Shown: positions 17,529 to 26,547, counted from the stretch's first letter. The stretch: 48,905 nt of DNA from DASQGA01 sp038209555 (GCA_038209555.1 JBBQXP010000005.1:1-48905), one strand, 5' to 3'. The notes: generated by a model not told the origin, from the sequence alone. Program-made: numbers and translations.

Positions 17529-17545
17529 GAACCGAAGGCTATTCG

Positions 17546-19093
17546 ATGACCTCGGAGCCCGATGTGATCGTGGCAGGGGCCGGGCACAACAGCCTGGTCT
17601 CGGCCGCCTATCTCGCGTGCGCAGGGCTTCAGGTGCTCGTGCTCGAGGCTCGGTCTGTGGTCGGCGGCAATACCGCAACGGAGGAGCTGACGCTTCCTGG
17701 ATTCCTGCATGACTCGTGCTCGACTGCGCACAACCTCATCCAGGCGAACCCGGCCATCCGCGAGCTCCGACTCGAGGAGTACGGACTCGAGTACCTCCAT
17801 CCGGACCCTGTCGTGCACCTCCCCTTCCCGGACGGCACCTCGATCACGCAGTGGCGCGACCTGGAGCGCACGTGCGAAGAGTTCGCAAAGTTCTCGCGTG
17901 CGGACGCCGACGCCTACCGTCGCCTGATCAGCGACTACGACGCCGTCAAGCAGGTCTTCGGGGCTTACCGGAACAACCCCATCGGGAGCGCACCACGCCC
18001 GGAGGAGGTGCTCGACGGGCAATGGCGGCGCCGACTGGCTATGAGCGCCTGGGACGTCGTTCGCGGCCAGTTCGAGGACCCCCACACGCGCGCTTTCATG
18101 CTCTGGATGAGCCTCATGACGGTACAGCCGCCCGAGCGGCCCGGCACCGGGCTCCTCGCGTACTCACTGACCTACGGCCGCCAGCAGCACAGCTGGACGT
18201 TTCCACGGGGAGGCTCCGCCGCGCTGCCGCTCGCACTCGCGCGGCTGATCGAGGAACACGGAGGCACGATCCTCACCGGCCGGCGGGTAAGCGGCCTCAT
18301 CCTCGCGGGAGGGCGGTGCAAGGGCGTGGAGACCGAGGACGGGGAGCGCTTCCTCGCGCAGAAGGCGGTCGTGTCCACCATCCACGTCAAGCAGCTCGTC
18401 GAGCTGGCGCCAACGGACGACTGGGGTGATGAGTTCGTCTACGCGGTCGATTCCTGGAGGGGCGGCATCAGCCTCTTTCCTACGCACCTGGCCACTACGG
18501 AGGCGCCCAGGTATGCAGGGGACAGCGGCCCGGTGACCCCGGTCGCCTCCGGGACGGCTGCGTCGGTCGATCGGCTCCTTCGCGTCGGGTCGGAGGCCGA
18601 GCGCGGACTTCTCGCCCTGGACGAACCGGTGTTGCTCGTCGTCTGCGCAACGGTCGCCGATCCCTCTCGTGCTCCCGCCGGCAGGCACGCGCTCAAGGTG
18701 ATCGGGTTCCAGCCCTACGAGCTCGCCGAAGGTGGCCCGGAGCGGTGGGACGACGTCAAAGAGGAGGCGGCGGCGCGGAACCTCGCCGAGCTGCGCCGCT
18801 ACGCGCCGAACATGACCGAGGAGACGATTCTCGCGCAGGTGGTCAAGAGCCCGCTCGATCTCGAGCGCATGAACGCGCACAACTGGCGCGGGACGTGCCA
18901 CGGAGGCGATCTCGGGCCGTCGCAGTCGGGCGCCCTTCGCTTTCAGCCGCGACTGCCGATCTCCAACCTGTACCAGACGGGCGCGACCACGCATCCAGGT
19001 GGGTCCGTCTCGGCGGCGCCCGGCCGGAACACGGCGGCCGTCCTCCTCGAAGATCTCGGGCTATCGCTCGAGCAGGTGGTTGCCGGTGCCTGA
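17546..19093 (+). CDS. phytoene dehydrogenase/amine oxidase-like FAD oxidoreductase
   Basis: Flavoprotein of 515 residues. The dinucleotide-binding motif is at residues 6-30 (DVIVAGAGHNSLVSAAYLAC) followed by LEARSVVGGNT. The C-terminal FAD motif TGATTHPGGSVSAAPGRNTA is the CrtI-type signature. The mid-region FPRGGSAALPLALARLIEEHGG matches the family. Members desaturate or oxidise diverse substrates, not only carotenoids, and no carotenoid genes are nearby. A role oxidising a C-N or C-C bond in the island's pathway is more likely. ATG 17546 lies only 17 bases from the divergent CMD start. The stop overlaps the hydrolase start by eight bases. Confidence 0.87.
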   Translation: MTSEPDVIVAGAGHNSLVSAAYLACAGLQVLVLEARSVVGGNTATEELTLPGFLHDSCSTAHNLIQANPAIRELRLEEYGLEYLHPDPVVHLPFPDGTSITQWRDLERTCEEFAKFSRADADAYRRLISDYDAVKQVFGAYRNNPIGSAPRPEEVLDGQWRRRLAMSAWDVVRGQFEDPHTRAFMLWMSLMTVQPPERPGTGLLAYSLTYGRQQHSWTFPRGGSAALPLALARLIEEHGGTILTGRRVSGLILAGGRCKGVETEDGERFLAQKAVVSTIHVKQLVELAPTDDWGDEFVYAVDSWRGGISLFPTHLATTEAPRYAGDSGPVTPVASGTAASVDRLLRVGSEAERGLLALDEPVLLVVCATVADPSRAPAGRHALKVIGFQPYELAEGGPERWDDVKEEAAARNLAELRRYAPNMTEETILAQVVKSPLDLERMNAHNWRGTCHGGDLGPSQSGALRFQPRLPISNLYQTGATTHPGGSVSAAPGRNTAAVLLEDLGLSLEQVVAGA

Positions 19094-20150
19094 CGCGCGG
19101 GTCGAAGCTGCGATCGCGAACTGGGCACCGCGCTTCGTCTCACAGGGCGTCGACTTCAACGACTTCCTACGGACGACCGCGCGGATCGAGCGCTGGGACG
19201 AGTGGCTCGACGCCTGGACGGAGAGCGCGAGCGAGCATCGCGCCCTCGCTGACGAGGCCGAGGAGGCGGGGGACGGCTTGACTGCGGGCGAGGCGTTCAT
19301 ACGCGCCGCCCTGTCGTACCACTTTGCCAAGTTCGTCTGGACGCTCGACCTCGCGCGACACCGCGAAGCGACCGTGCACGCGATCGAGTGCACCTATGCG
19401 GCTCACCGTCACCTCGACTCGGAGGCGGAGCGAATCGAGATTCCCTTCGAGGACACGAAGCTCGTCGGGAACCTCCGCCGCCCCGGGAGCGAGGCGCGCC
19501 CGCCGCTCGTTCTGCTGATACCCGGCCTGGACTCGACCAAGGAGGAGTTCTTCAACTGGGAGAACGTCTTTCTCCGGCGCGACCTCGCGACGCTTTCGCT
19601 CGATGGTCCCGGGCAGGGTGAGAGCGGCTTCGTAACCCACATCCGGCCGGACTACGAGCGTGCAGTGGCGGCGGCGCTCGACGCGCTCGGCGGACGGCAG
19701 GACATCGATCTCGACCGTGTCGGAGCCGTCGGGGTCAGCCTGGGCGGGTATTACGCGCCTCGCGCGGGCGCCGGCGAGCCGCGGATCCGGGCGGTCGCCG
19801 GGGTCAGCGGCCCGTTCAACATGGGCGAATGCTGGGGTGACCTTCCTCCGCTGACGCGCGACACGTTCAGACACCACTCGGGAGCTGCAGACGATGAGGA
19901 GGCGAGACAAAGGGCGCTCGACCTCGACCTGAGAGACGTCATCGGCGAACTCCGCCAGCCGGCACTCATGGTCACCGGCAAGCTCGACCGCATCATCCCG
20001 TGGGAGCAGACGGCCCGGATCGCCGCCGAGGCCCCTCACGCCCGATTCGTCCTCTTCGAGGAGGGCACCCACGTCTGCAACAACGTCCCGTACAAGTACC
20101 GGCCGCTCGTCGCGGACTGGATTGGAAAGGAGCTCGCAGATGTGGGATAA
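19086..20150 (+). CDS. alpha/beta hydrolase resembling 2,6-dihydroxypseudooxynicotine hydrolase
   Basis: Protein of 354 residues with a helical N-terminal region of about 120 residues followed by an alpha/beta hydrolase core. IPGLDSTKEEFFNWENVFL and LSLDGPGQGES match the DHPON hydrolase/DUF1100 group closely. The nucleophile Ser is in GVSLGGYYA, Asp in VTGKLDRIIP and His in EGTHVCNN. The known relative cleaves a C-C bond in a 1,3-dicarbonyl-like side chain of a hydroxylated pyridine. Start GTG 19086 overlaps the FAD gene. The molybdenum hydroxylase genes downstream strengthen the parallel with N-heterocycle catabolism. Confidence 0.87.
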   Translation: MPDARVEAAIANWAPRFVSQGVDFNDFLRTTARIERWDEWLDAWTESASEHRALADEAEEAGDGLTAGEAFIRAALSYHFAKFVWTLDLARHREATVHAIECTYAAHRHLDSEAERIEIPFEDTKLVGNLRRPGSEARPPLVLLIPGLDSTKEEFFNWENVFLRRDLATLSLDGPGQGESGFVTHIRPDYERAVAAALDALGGRQDIDLDRVGAVGVSLGGYYAPRAGAGEPRIRAVAGVSGPFNMGECWGDLPPLTRDTFRHHSGAADDEEARQRALDLDLRDVIGELRQPALMVTGKLDRIIPWEQTARIAAEAPHARFVLFEEGTHVCNNVPYKYRPLVADWIGKELADVG

Positions 20151-21327
20151 GTTCTCGCCCGGGGAGATGGAGCGGCGTTTTGTGCTTGCGCGCGACCTCA
20201 TGCGAGACGCAGACGTCGAAGCGCTCGTGCTCTTCGGCAACTCGGGTGTGAGCCGCGGGAACATGGCGAACGCCTTCTGGCTCTCGAACCATCTCGATCT
20301 CCATCACTCGTATCTCGTCGTGCCGAAGGACGACGCGCAGGAGGCCGCCCTTTACACGGGTCTCACCAACCACGTTCCGAACGCCCGCGAGGTGAGCGAC
20401 GTCCCGATCGTCGAATGGGGCGGCTACGACCCCGCTGCCGCCGTGGCCACGCGGCTCGTCGATGTCGGCCTCGAGCGAGGGCGCGTGGGGCTCGTTGGTG
20501 TGAACTCGAAGTTCTCGATGGGAATGCCGTACGCGCACCACCAACGCCTCCGAGAGACCCTGCCGGATCTCGAGCTCGTCGACGTGACGGCAGCCTTCCA
20601 GCGCCTGCGGGCCGTCAAGTCGGACGAGGAGATCGAGTGGCTGCGGAGGGGAGCCGTGCTGACCGATCGGGCGATTCTCGCGCTCGCCGAGCAGGCGCGG
20701 CCCGGCATGACCGACGTCGAGCTCGTCGCGATCGCGGAAAGCGCGTACCGCTCCGAAGGCGGCATCCCGCGAATCATGTTCCTCCGCTCCATGGCCATGG
20801 ACGAACCCAACGGCTGCCTCCCGGCGCAGAATCCGTCGCGTCGCCGGATCGCGGCCGGCGACGTCGTGATCACCGAGTTCAGCGCCTCCTACTGGGGCTA
20901 CACCGGGCAGATCCAGCGGCCCATCTTCATCGGGGCTGACCCCACGCCGGAGTGGCAGCGGATGTTCGACGTCGCACTCGAGTCCTACGAGGCGATCCTC
21001 GCCGCGCTCCGGGCCGGCGCCACCGAGGCCGACGTCATTCGCGCCGGCGAGCCCATCCGCGAGGCCGGCTACGCGATCTACGACGACCTCGTACACGGGT
21101 ACGGGGTCGACATCATGCCGCCGATCGTCGACCGGACGCAGCTCGGCCATCCACCCGAGGACGGCGGAGCGACGTTCGAGCGCGGCATGGCCATCGTCGT
21201 CCAGCCGAACCCGATCACCCTCGACGAGCAAATGGGCCTCCAGCTCGGAGAGCTCACCGTCGTCGGCGAAGCGGGTGCGGAGTCGCTGCACGACGTTCCC
21301 CTCGAGCCCCTCGTCGCCGCCGCGTGA
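20140..21327 (+). CDS. M24-like protein with degenerate metal site
   Basis: Creatinase/prolidase-fold protein of 395 residues. ATG 20140 has a strong Shine-Dalgarno sequence, AAAGGAG at 20126-20132, and lies inside the end of the hydrolase gene. Of the canonical ligands only His (VHGYGVDI) and the last Glu (LGELTVVGEAG) are present. The first Asp is Glu in VITEFSASY, the second is Gln in GYTGQIQRP, and the Glu of EPG is Gln in VVQPNP. It is therefore unlikely to be a dimetal peptidase. It may act like creatinase, which needs no metal. Coupled by GTGA to the next gene. Confidence 0.83.
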   Translation: MWDKFSPGEMERRFVLARDLMRDADVEALVLFGNSGVSRGNMANAFWLSNHLDLHHSYLVVPKDDAQEAALYTGLTNHVPNAREVSDVPIVEWGGYDPAAAVATRLVDVGLERGRVGLVGVNSKFSMGMPYAHHQRLRETLPDLELVDVTAAFQRLRAVKSDEEIEWLRRGAVLTDRAILALAEQARPGMTDVELVAIAESAYRSEGGIPRIMFLRSMAMDEPNGCLPAQNPSRRRIAAGDVVITEFSASYWGYTGQIQRPIFIGADPTPEWQRMFDVALESYEAILAALRAGATEADVIRAGEPIREAGYAIYDDLVHGYGVDIMPPIVDRTQLGHPPEDGGATFERGMAIVVQPNPITLDEQMGLQLGELTVVGEAGAESLHDVPLEPLVAAA

Positions 21328-22316
21328 CCGACCCCCTCGGCGCGGCTCTGATCGGCGGAACGGGCATGTGGGGCCCGAGGATCGCCGCGGCAGCTTCTCG
21401 GGCGGCGGGCATCAGGCTGGTCACGTGCTTCAGCCGCGACGCGGGCCGGCGCGAGGAGTTCGCTGCCGAGCGAGGCGTCGAGGCGGCGCATTCGTTCGAG
21501 GCTGCCATCGAGCATCCCGAGATCGAGGGCGTCCTGCTCGTCACCCCGAACGACCTCCACGCGCCGCAGGCGCTCGCCTGCGCAGACCGGGGGAAGCACG
21601 TCTTCGTCGAGAAACCGATCGCCGACACCGTCGAGGCCGGCTCGGAGATGCGCGACCGCTTCCAGGCGGACGGGCTCGTGCTTTCCGTCGGCCATGCCTT
21701 CCGCCGGTTCGGGGCCGCGCGGCGCGTGAAAGCCCTGCTCGACGGAGGGGCGCTGGGCACCGTCGTCCTCGCGGAGGCGAATTTCTCGCTCCCGGGCAAG
21801 CTCGTCCCCGAGGCCTGGCGGTGGTACCGGGAGCGCGCACCCGGTGGCCCACTCCTGCAGCTCGGGATCCACCACGCGGACACCCTCCGCTACTGGCTCG
21901 GGCCGGTTGCCGAGTCGCACGGGGTCTTCGCGCGCCTCGTGACGGAAGCGCAGATCGACGACGTGGGCGCCGTCTCGCTCCGCTTCGAGAGCGGCCCCGT
22001 CGGCGTCATCACCGGAAGCTATGTCTCGCCGCACACGTTCTTTCTCCGTCTCTATGGGACTCTGGCTGTGCTCGAGTACCGCGTCGATATGTCCGTCTGG
22101 CCTGACGCTGAGCTCGTCGACGGGGCGACGACCCTCTCACTGATCAAGAAGGACGAGGTCGAGAACGTCACCTTCGATCCGCGCGATCCGCTCGCGGAGG
22201 AGCTCGCGGAGTTCGGACGTGCGATTCGCGGCGATACCGTCCCGGAAACCGGCGCCGTGGAAGGAATTGCCGCCCTCGACGTGATCCTCGGCGCCCTCTC
22301 CGAGAGCAAGCCATGA
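21324..22316 (+). CDS. Gfo/Idh/MocA-family oxidoreductase
   Basis: NAD(P)-dependent oxidoreductase of 330 residues starting at GTG 21324. Rossmann motif ALIGGTGMWGPRIAAAA; conserved LLVTPNDLHAPQALACADRG and the catalytic EKP (HVFVEKPIADT). The C-terminal alpha/beta domain contains QLGIHHADTLRYWLG with the active-site His/Asp. The family oxidises sugars and other hydroxyl or imine compounds. The gene overlaps its neighbours at both ends by four bases. Substrate unknown. Confidence 0.88.
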   Translation: MTDPLGAALIGGTGMWGPRIAAAASRAAGIRLVTCFSRDAGRREEFAAERGVEAAHSFEAAIEHPEIEGVLLVTPNDLHAPQALACADRGKHVFVEKPIADTVEAGSEMRDRFQADGLVLSVGHAFRRFGAARRVKALLDGGALGTVVLAEANFSLPGKLVPEAWRWYRERAPGGPLLQLGIHHADTLRYWLGPVAESHGVFARLVTEAQIDDVGAVSLRFESGPVGVITGSYVSPHTFFLRLYGTLAVLEYRVDMSVWPDAELVDGATTLSLIKKDEVENVTFDPRDPLAEELAEFGRAIRGDTVPETGAVEGIAALDVILGALSESKP

Positions 22317-24562
22317 CTCACGTGGGGCTTCCCCTACGCCGGCGCGAGGACACGCGCTTTCTGACGGGGGCGGCCCGCTACCTCGACGACTTCGATCCCG
22401 AGGGAGCCCTCCAGCTTGCGTTCGTCCGCAGCCCGCATGCGCACGCACGGCTCGGAACGGTTGAGGTGGAGGCCGCGCGCGCGGCGTCCGGTGTCTCAGC
22501 CGTCGTCACAGGTGCCGATCTCGCGAGCCGCGTACAGGGCCTGCCGGCGGGGTCGATCGAAGACGGAGTGGTCGCGGACTGCGGCCATCCGGTGCTCGCG
22601 CGGGACAAGGTCCGTTATGTCGGCGAAGCGGTCGCAGCCGTTGTGGCCCGGACGCGCGCGGAGGCGGAGGACGCCGCCGAGCTCGTCCTGTGCGACTACG
22701 AGCCGCTCGCTCCGATCCTGGACGTACGCCGCGATCCGGCTGCACCGCCGTTCTTACACGAGGAAACGGGGGACGATCTCGTCCGCTGGACACGCTCGCG
22801 CGGCGACGTCGACGGCGCATTCGCCGCGGCGGATCGCGTTGTCACCGCTTCCTTTCGCATCCCACGCCTCGTCGCCGCTCCGATCGAGCCCAGGGGCGCC
22901 ATCGCCGAGTACGACGCGTCGACCGACCTACTCACGATTCGGTGCTCGGCCCAGGAGCCGCACCGGCCGCTGGAGCAGCTCGGCCACGTGCTCGGCCGAG
23001 ACCGCGAGCGACTGCGCATCGTCGTTCCCGACGTGGGAGGCGCCTTCGGAAGCAAGGGGGCGGTGGCGCCGGAGGTCGCCGTCGCCGCGGTGCTCGCCAT
23101 TGACCTGAACTGCCCGGTGAAATGGGCCGAGGATCGCCTCGAGAACTTCCTCGCCGCCTACCAGGGCCGCGGCCTGGAAGCCGAGGTCGAGCTCGCCGTC
23201 GGGGCCGACGGGAGGATGCTCGCCCTTCGGGCTCGCCTGTACTCGGACGTGGGCGCGTATCTCTACCCGACGACGGCCGTCTCGCCGCATACCACCGCCA
23301 TGCTCCTGACCGGTGCCTACGCAATCCCGGCCGCGGAGGTGGAGCTCGTCGGTGTGGCCACGAGCAAGGTTCCGACGGGGCCCTACCGGGGCGCGGGGCG
23401 CCCTGAGGCCGCCTACATCATCGAGCGCATGGTTGACCTGGCTGCTCGCGAGCTGGGGATCGATCCGGTCGAGCTGCGGCGGCGAAACCTCGTCTCCCGC
23501 GATGCGTTTCCCTACGAGACGGCGCTGGGCTGGGTCTACGACTCGGGTGACTACGAGCGCTGCCTGGACACCGTGCTGAGCCTCGTCAACGCCGAGAACT
23601 GGGACGACGAGCGCCGAACCGCGCAGGACGAGGGGCGCCTCGTCGGCGCCGGCGTGGCGATGGCACTCGAACGGTGCGGCGGGCTCTGGGAATCGGCAGC
23701 GGTCGAGATCTCACCCGAGGGCCTGGTCGTCGTGCGGACTGGCTCCTCGCCGCACGGTCAGGGCCACGAGACCGCTTTTGCGCAGATCGCCGCCGACGAG
23801 CTCGGCGTCGAGCCGGACGACGTCGAGGTTCGCTGGGGAGACTCGGCTCAGGTCCCGCCCGGAACGGGGACGTTTGCGAGCCGGTCGATCGCGATGGGGG
23901 GCTCGGCGATCGTGCAGGCGGCGGCCAACGTCCGAGAGCAGGGACGACCAGTTGCTGCACAGCTCCTGGGCGCCGCCGAAGAGGAGGTCGCATGGCTTGC
24001 AGGGCGCTTCGCCGTCCCTGAGGACTCAACCCGCGCGGTCACGTTGCGCGAGGTCGCCGCCGCCGCGGGGGGCCTCGAGGCACAGGCCCGGTTCAGCTCG
24101 GATTTGCTCTTCTCCTCGGGCGCGTACGCCGCCGTCGTCGAGATCGACGAGACGATCGGTGCCTTGCGTGTCCTCCGGCTGGCCGCGGCCGACGACGCCG
24201 GGCGCATCGTGAATCCGCTTCTGGCCGAGGGACAGGTCGTCGGTGGTTCCGTTCAGGGGCTCGGCCAGTGCCTCGTCGAGGAGGCGGTTTACGACGAGAG
24301 CGGGCAGCTCCGGACCGCATCGTTCGCGGACTACAGCCTGTTGACGGCCGTGGAGGTGCCGCCGATCGCGAGCGCGTTCGTCGAGATACCTACGCCCTTG
24401 AACCCACTGGGGGCGAAAGGGATCGGGGAGGGCGGCGCGATCGGGGTGCCCGCCGCCGTCGGGAATGCCGTTGCAGACGCGCTCGCCACGAAAGGGGTGG
24501 CCGGCCTCGATCCGCCGTTCACGGAAGAGAAGCTCTGGCGAGCGCTTCACGAGGAGGAATGA
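22313..24562 (+). CDS. molybdenum hydroxylase large subunit (xanthine dehydrogenase/CoxL family, form II-like)
   Basis: Mo-cofactor subunit of 749 residues. The N-terminal aldehyde-oxidase a/b hammerhead domain (DTRFLTGAARYLDDF) precedes the Mo-binding domains. Motifs are VGGAFGSKG, GPYRGAGRPEAAY, GSSPHGQGHETAF and the catalytic Glu706 in GAKGIGEGGAIG. The loop reads PYRGAGR, not the AYxCSFR of true form I CO dehydrogenase, so CO oxidation is unlikely. Hydroxylation of an N-heteroaromatic ring or an aldehyde is expected. It works with the CoxM- and CoxS-like subunits downstream. ATG overlaps the previous stop. Confidence 0.92.
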   Translation: MTHVGLPLRRREDTRFLTGAARYLDDFDPEGALQLAFVRSPHAHARLGTVEVEAARAASGVSAVVTGADLASRVQGLPAGSIEDGVVADCGHPVLARDKVRYVGEAVAAVVARTRAEAEDAAELVLCDYEPLAPILDVRRDPAAPPFLHEETGDDLVRWTRSRGDVDGAFAAADRVVTASFRIPRLVAAPIEPRGAIAEYDASTDLLTIRCSAQEPHRPLEQLGHVLGRDRERLRIVVPDVGGAFGSKGAVAPEVAVAAVLAIDLNCPVKWAEDRLENFLAAYQGRGLEAEVELAVGADGRMLALRARLYSDVGAYLYPTTAVSPHTTAMLLTGAYAIPAAEVELVGVATSKVPTGPYRGAGRPEAAYIIERMVDLAARELGIDPVELRRRNLVSRDAFPYETALGWVYDSGDYERCLDTVLSLVNAENWDDERRTAQDEGRLVGAGVAMALERCGGLWESAAVEISPEGLVVVRTGSSPHGQGHETAFAQIAADELGVEPDDVEVRWGDSAQVPPGTGTFASRSIAMGGSAIVQAAANVREQGRPVAAQLLGAAEEEVAWLAGRFAVPEDSTRAVTLREVAAAAGGLEAQARFSSDLLFSSGAYAAVVEIDETIGALRVLRLAAADDAGRIVNPLLAEGQVVGGSVQGLGQCLVEEAVYDESGQLRTASFADYSLLTAVEVPPIASAFVEIPTPLNPLGAKGIGEGGAIGVPAAVGNAVADALATKGVAGLDPPFTEEKLWRALHEEE

Positions 24563-24566
24563 GCCC

Positions 24567-25187
24567 ATGAAGCTGAGGAACGAAGTCGTTGTTGCCGCAT
24601 CTCTCGAGGAGACGTGGCGGACCCTGCTGGACGTTCCGCGCGTCGCCCGCGCGCTGCCGGGAGCCTCCATCGAGGCGGATGGTGCGGAGGGCGTCTACCG
24701 CGGCACCATGCGCGTGAAGCTCGGTCCGGTGACGACCGAGTACACCGGCGCCGCGACGCTGGAAGACGCCGACGAGGACGAGCGGGTGGCGACCTTTCGA
24801 GTTCAGGGCCGAGAGGCGCGCGGCCACGGCACCGCCACGGCGACGATCACCAACCGGCTCGTGCCCGCGGAGGAGGGAGCCACGCGTGTCATCGTCGAGA
24901 CCGAGCTCGCGATCACCGGTCGGGCGGCCCAGTTCGGTCGCGGGATCCTCGAGGATGTCTCGGGTCGCCTGCTCGAGCAGTTCGCCTCCCGGCTCGAAGC
25001 GGAGGTTCTCGGCGGTGACGCGGGCGTTCCGGCGGCGGTGAAAGAGGATGTCCTCGACGTCGGGAGCGCGGCGTGGGGCCCGCTGCTGCGCCGATACGGC
25101 TGGATCGCGCTCTTTGGAGCCGCGGTGCTTGGACTCGTAGTCGCGGCACGGTCGCGCAAGGTCATCGTCGTCGTCGAGCGCCGGTGA
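24567..25187 (+). CDS. CoxG-family SRPBCC protein with C-terminal membrane anchor
   Basis: Protein of 206 residues. Residues 1-150 form a CoxG/SRPBCC domain (LRNEVVVAASLEETWRTLLD, ARALPGASIE, YRGTMRVKLGPVTTEYTG). Residues about 177-200 (YGWIALFGAAVLGLVVAA) form one transmembrane helix followed by basic residues. CoxG proteins accompany Mo-hydroxylases and are thought to link them to the membrane or quinone pool. GAGGAGG at 24551-24557 precedes ATG 24567. Position between large and medium subunit genes supports a direct role. Confidence 0.88.
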   Translation: MKLRNEVVVAASLEETWRTLLDVPRVARALPGASIEADGAEGVYRGTMRVKLGPVTTEYTGAATLEDADEDERVATFRVQGREARGHGTATATITNRLVPAEEGATRVIVETELAITGRAAQFGRGILEDVSGRLLEQFASRLEAEVLGGDAGVPAAVKEDVLDVGSAAWGPLLRRYGWIALFGAAVLGLVVAARSRKVIVVVERR

Positions 25188-26047
25188 AGCCTGCGCGGTT
25201 CGAATACGACGCGCCGACTGAGCTCGAGGAAGCGCTTGCCCTCCTCGCACGCCACGGTGAGGACGCGAAAGTGCTCGCGGGCGGTCAGAGCCTCGTCCCG
25301 CTCCTGAACTTCAGGCTCGCACGACCAGCGCGTCTCATCGACGTGAACAGGGTCGGCGAGCTCGATTACCTGCGCCGCCGCGACGGCGTGCTGCGAATTG
25401 GTGCGCTCACCCGCGCGGCGTCCCTCGAGCGGTCGCGCGTCGTCAGCCTGTACTGGCCGCTGCTCCGCGAGGCCGTCGAACTCTCCGGCCACCCGCAGAT
25501 CCGCTCGCGCGGCACCGCCGGCGGGTCCGTCGCCCATGCCGATCCTGCCTCCGAGTTGCCTGCCGTCCTCACCGCTCTGGGCGCACGCTTCCATGTTCGC
25601 TCGTCCCGCGGCACACGAACGCTTCGTGCGGAAGAGCTCTTTCTCGGATTCCTCTCGACTGCACTCGAGCCGGACGAGCTCCTGGTCGAGATCGAGGTCC
25701 CACCCGTCCCGCCGCGCACCGGAACGGCCATCATCGAGCATGCACGGACGCACGGAGACTTCGCAGTCGGCGGCGCAGCCGCGGTGCTGACCTTCGGCCA
25801 GCGCGGGCGTTGCGAACGGGCCTCGATAGTGCTGCTCGCCGCCGGGCCGGCGCCGCGGCGGGCAGCGGCCGCGGAGGCTTCTCTCGAGGGTCGGCCTACG
25901 AGTGCCAAAAACCTCCGAGAGGCAGCTGCCCTGGCAGCCGCAGAGGTCGAGGCGCCCTTCGACCGCGAGTTCCGGCGCGCGCTCGCCCGTGAGCTCGCAG
26001 AGCGGGCATTGACGAAGGCGCTCGCCCGCGCGAAGGAAGCCGCGTGA
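25184..26047 (+). CDS. molybdenum hydroxylase FAD-binding medium subunit (CoxM type)
   Basis: FAD-binding subunit of 287 residues. KPARFEYDAPTELEEALALL begins the domain, followed by the FAD motifs AGGQSLVPLLNFRLARP and RGTAGGSVAHADPASELPAV. The C-terminal CO_deh_flav_C domain is present. Transfers electrons from the iron-sulfur subunit to an acceptor. GTG start overlaps the CoxG stop; the stop overlaps the CoxS start. Confidence 0.92.
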   Translation: MKPARFEYDAPTELEEALALLARHGEDAKVLAGGQSLVPLLNFRLARPARLIDVNRVGELDYLRRRDGVLRIGALTRAASLERSRVVSLYWPLLREAVELSGHPQIRSRGTAGGSVAHADPASELPAVLTALGARFHVRSSRGTRTLRAEELFLGFLSTALEPDELLVEIEVPPVPPRTGTAIIEHARTHGDFAVGGAAAVLTFGQRGRCERASIVLLAAGPAPRRAAAAEASLEGRPTSAKNLREAAALAAAEVEAPFDREFRRALARELAERALTKALARAKEAA

Positions 26048-26547
26048 CCCGCGCGATCGCACTCGAGATCAACGACCGACGCTACGAGGCGGTCGTAGAG
26101 CCTCGCACGCTTCTGTCCGATTTCATCCGGCACGAGGTCGGGCTAACCGGGACGAACGTAGGCTGCGAGCACGGTGTCTGCGGCGCCTGCACGGTTCAGC
26201 TCGACGAGGAGCCTGTCCGCTCCTGCCTGATGCTGGCCGTACAGGCGGACGGCCGCTCTGTACGCACCGTCGAGGCCCTGGCCGGGCCCGACGGCCAGTT
26301 GCACCCCCTCCAGGAGGCCTTTCGAGAGACGCACGCGCTTCAGTGCGGCTTCTGCACTCCCGGCTTCCTGATGTCGCTCGAGTCGTACCTGCGCGAGCAC
26401 CAGGATCCTGACGAGCACGAGATCAGGGACGCACTGGCCGGCAACATCTGCCGCTGCACCGGCTACGCCGGCATCGTCGAGGCCGTCGACCTCGCTGCCC
26501 GGCGCCTGCGGGCACGAACGGACGCAGCCCGAGGCTCAAAGCAATGA
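26044..26547 (+). CDS. molybdenum hydroxylase 2Fe-2S small subunit (CoxS type)
   Basis: Iron-sulfur subunit of 167 residues. The plant-type cluster ligands are C41, C46, C49 and C61 (GCEHGVCGACTV...C). The second cluster near the Mo site uses C101, C104, C136 and C138 (CGFCTPG and NICRCTGY). All eight are present, so the electron relay from Mo to FAD should be intact. GTG start at 26044. The stop overlaps the TPR gene start. Confidence 0.94.
   Translation: MTRAIALEINDRRYEAVVEPRTLLSDFIRHEVGLTGTNVGCEHGVCGACTVQLDEEPVRSCLMLAVQADGRSVRTVEALAGPDGQLHPLQEAFRETHALQCGFCTPGFLMSLESYLREHQDPDEHEIRDALAGNICRCTGYAGIVEAVDLAARRLRARTDAARGSKQ

Noticed and set aside
17546..19093. Carotenoid phytoene desaturase
   Set aside because: Family motifs match, but no carotenoid genes are near and all neighbours are catabolic, so a specific CrtI call is not supported.
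22313..26547. True aerobic CO dehydrogenase (coxLMS)
   Set aside because: The large subunit has PYRGAGR in place of the AYxCSFR loop that defines form I CO dehydrogenase, and coxDEF accessory genes are absent.
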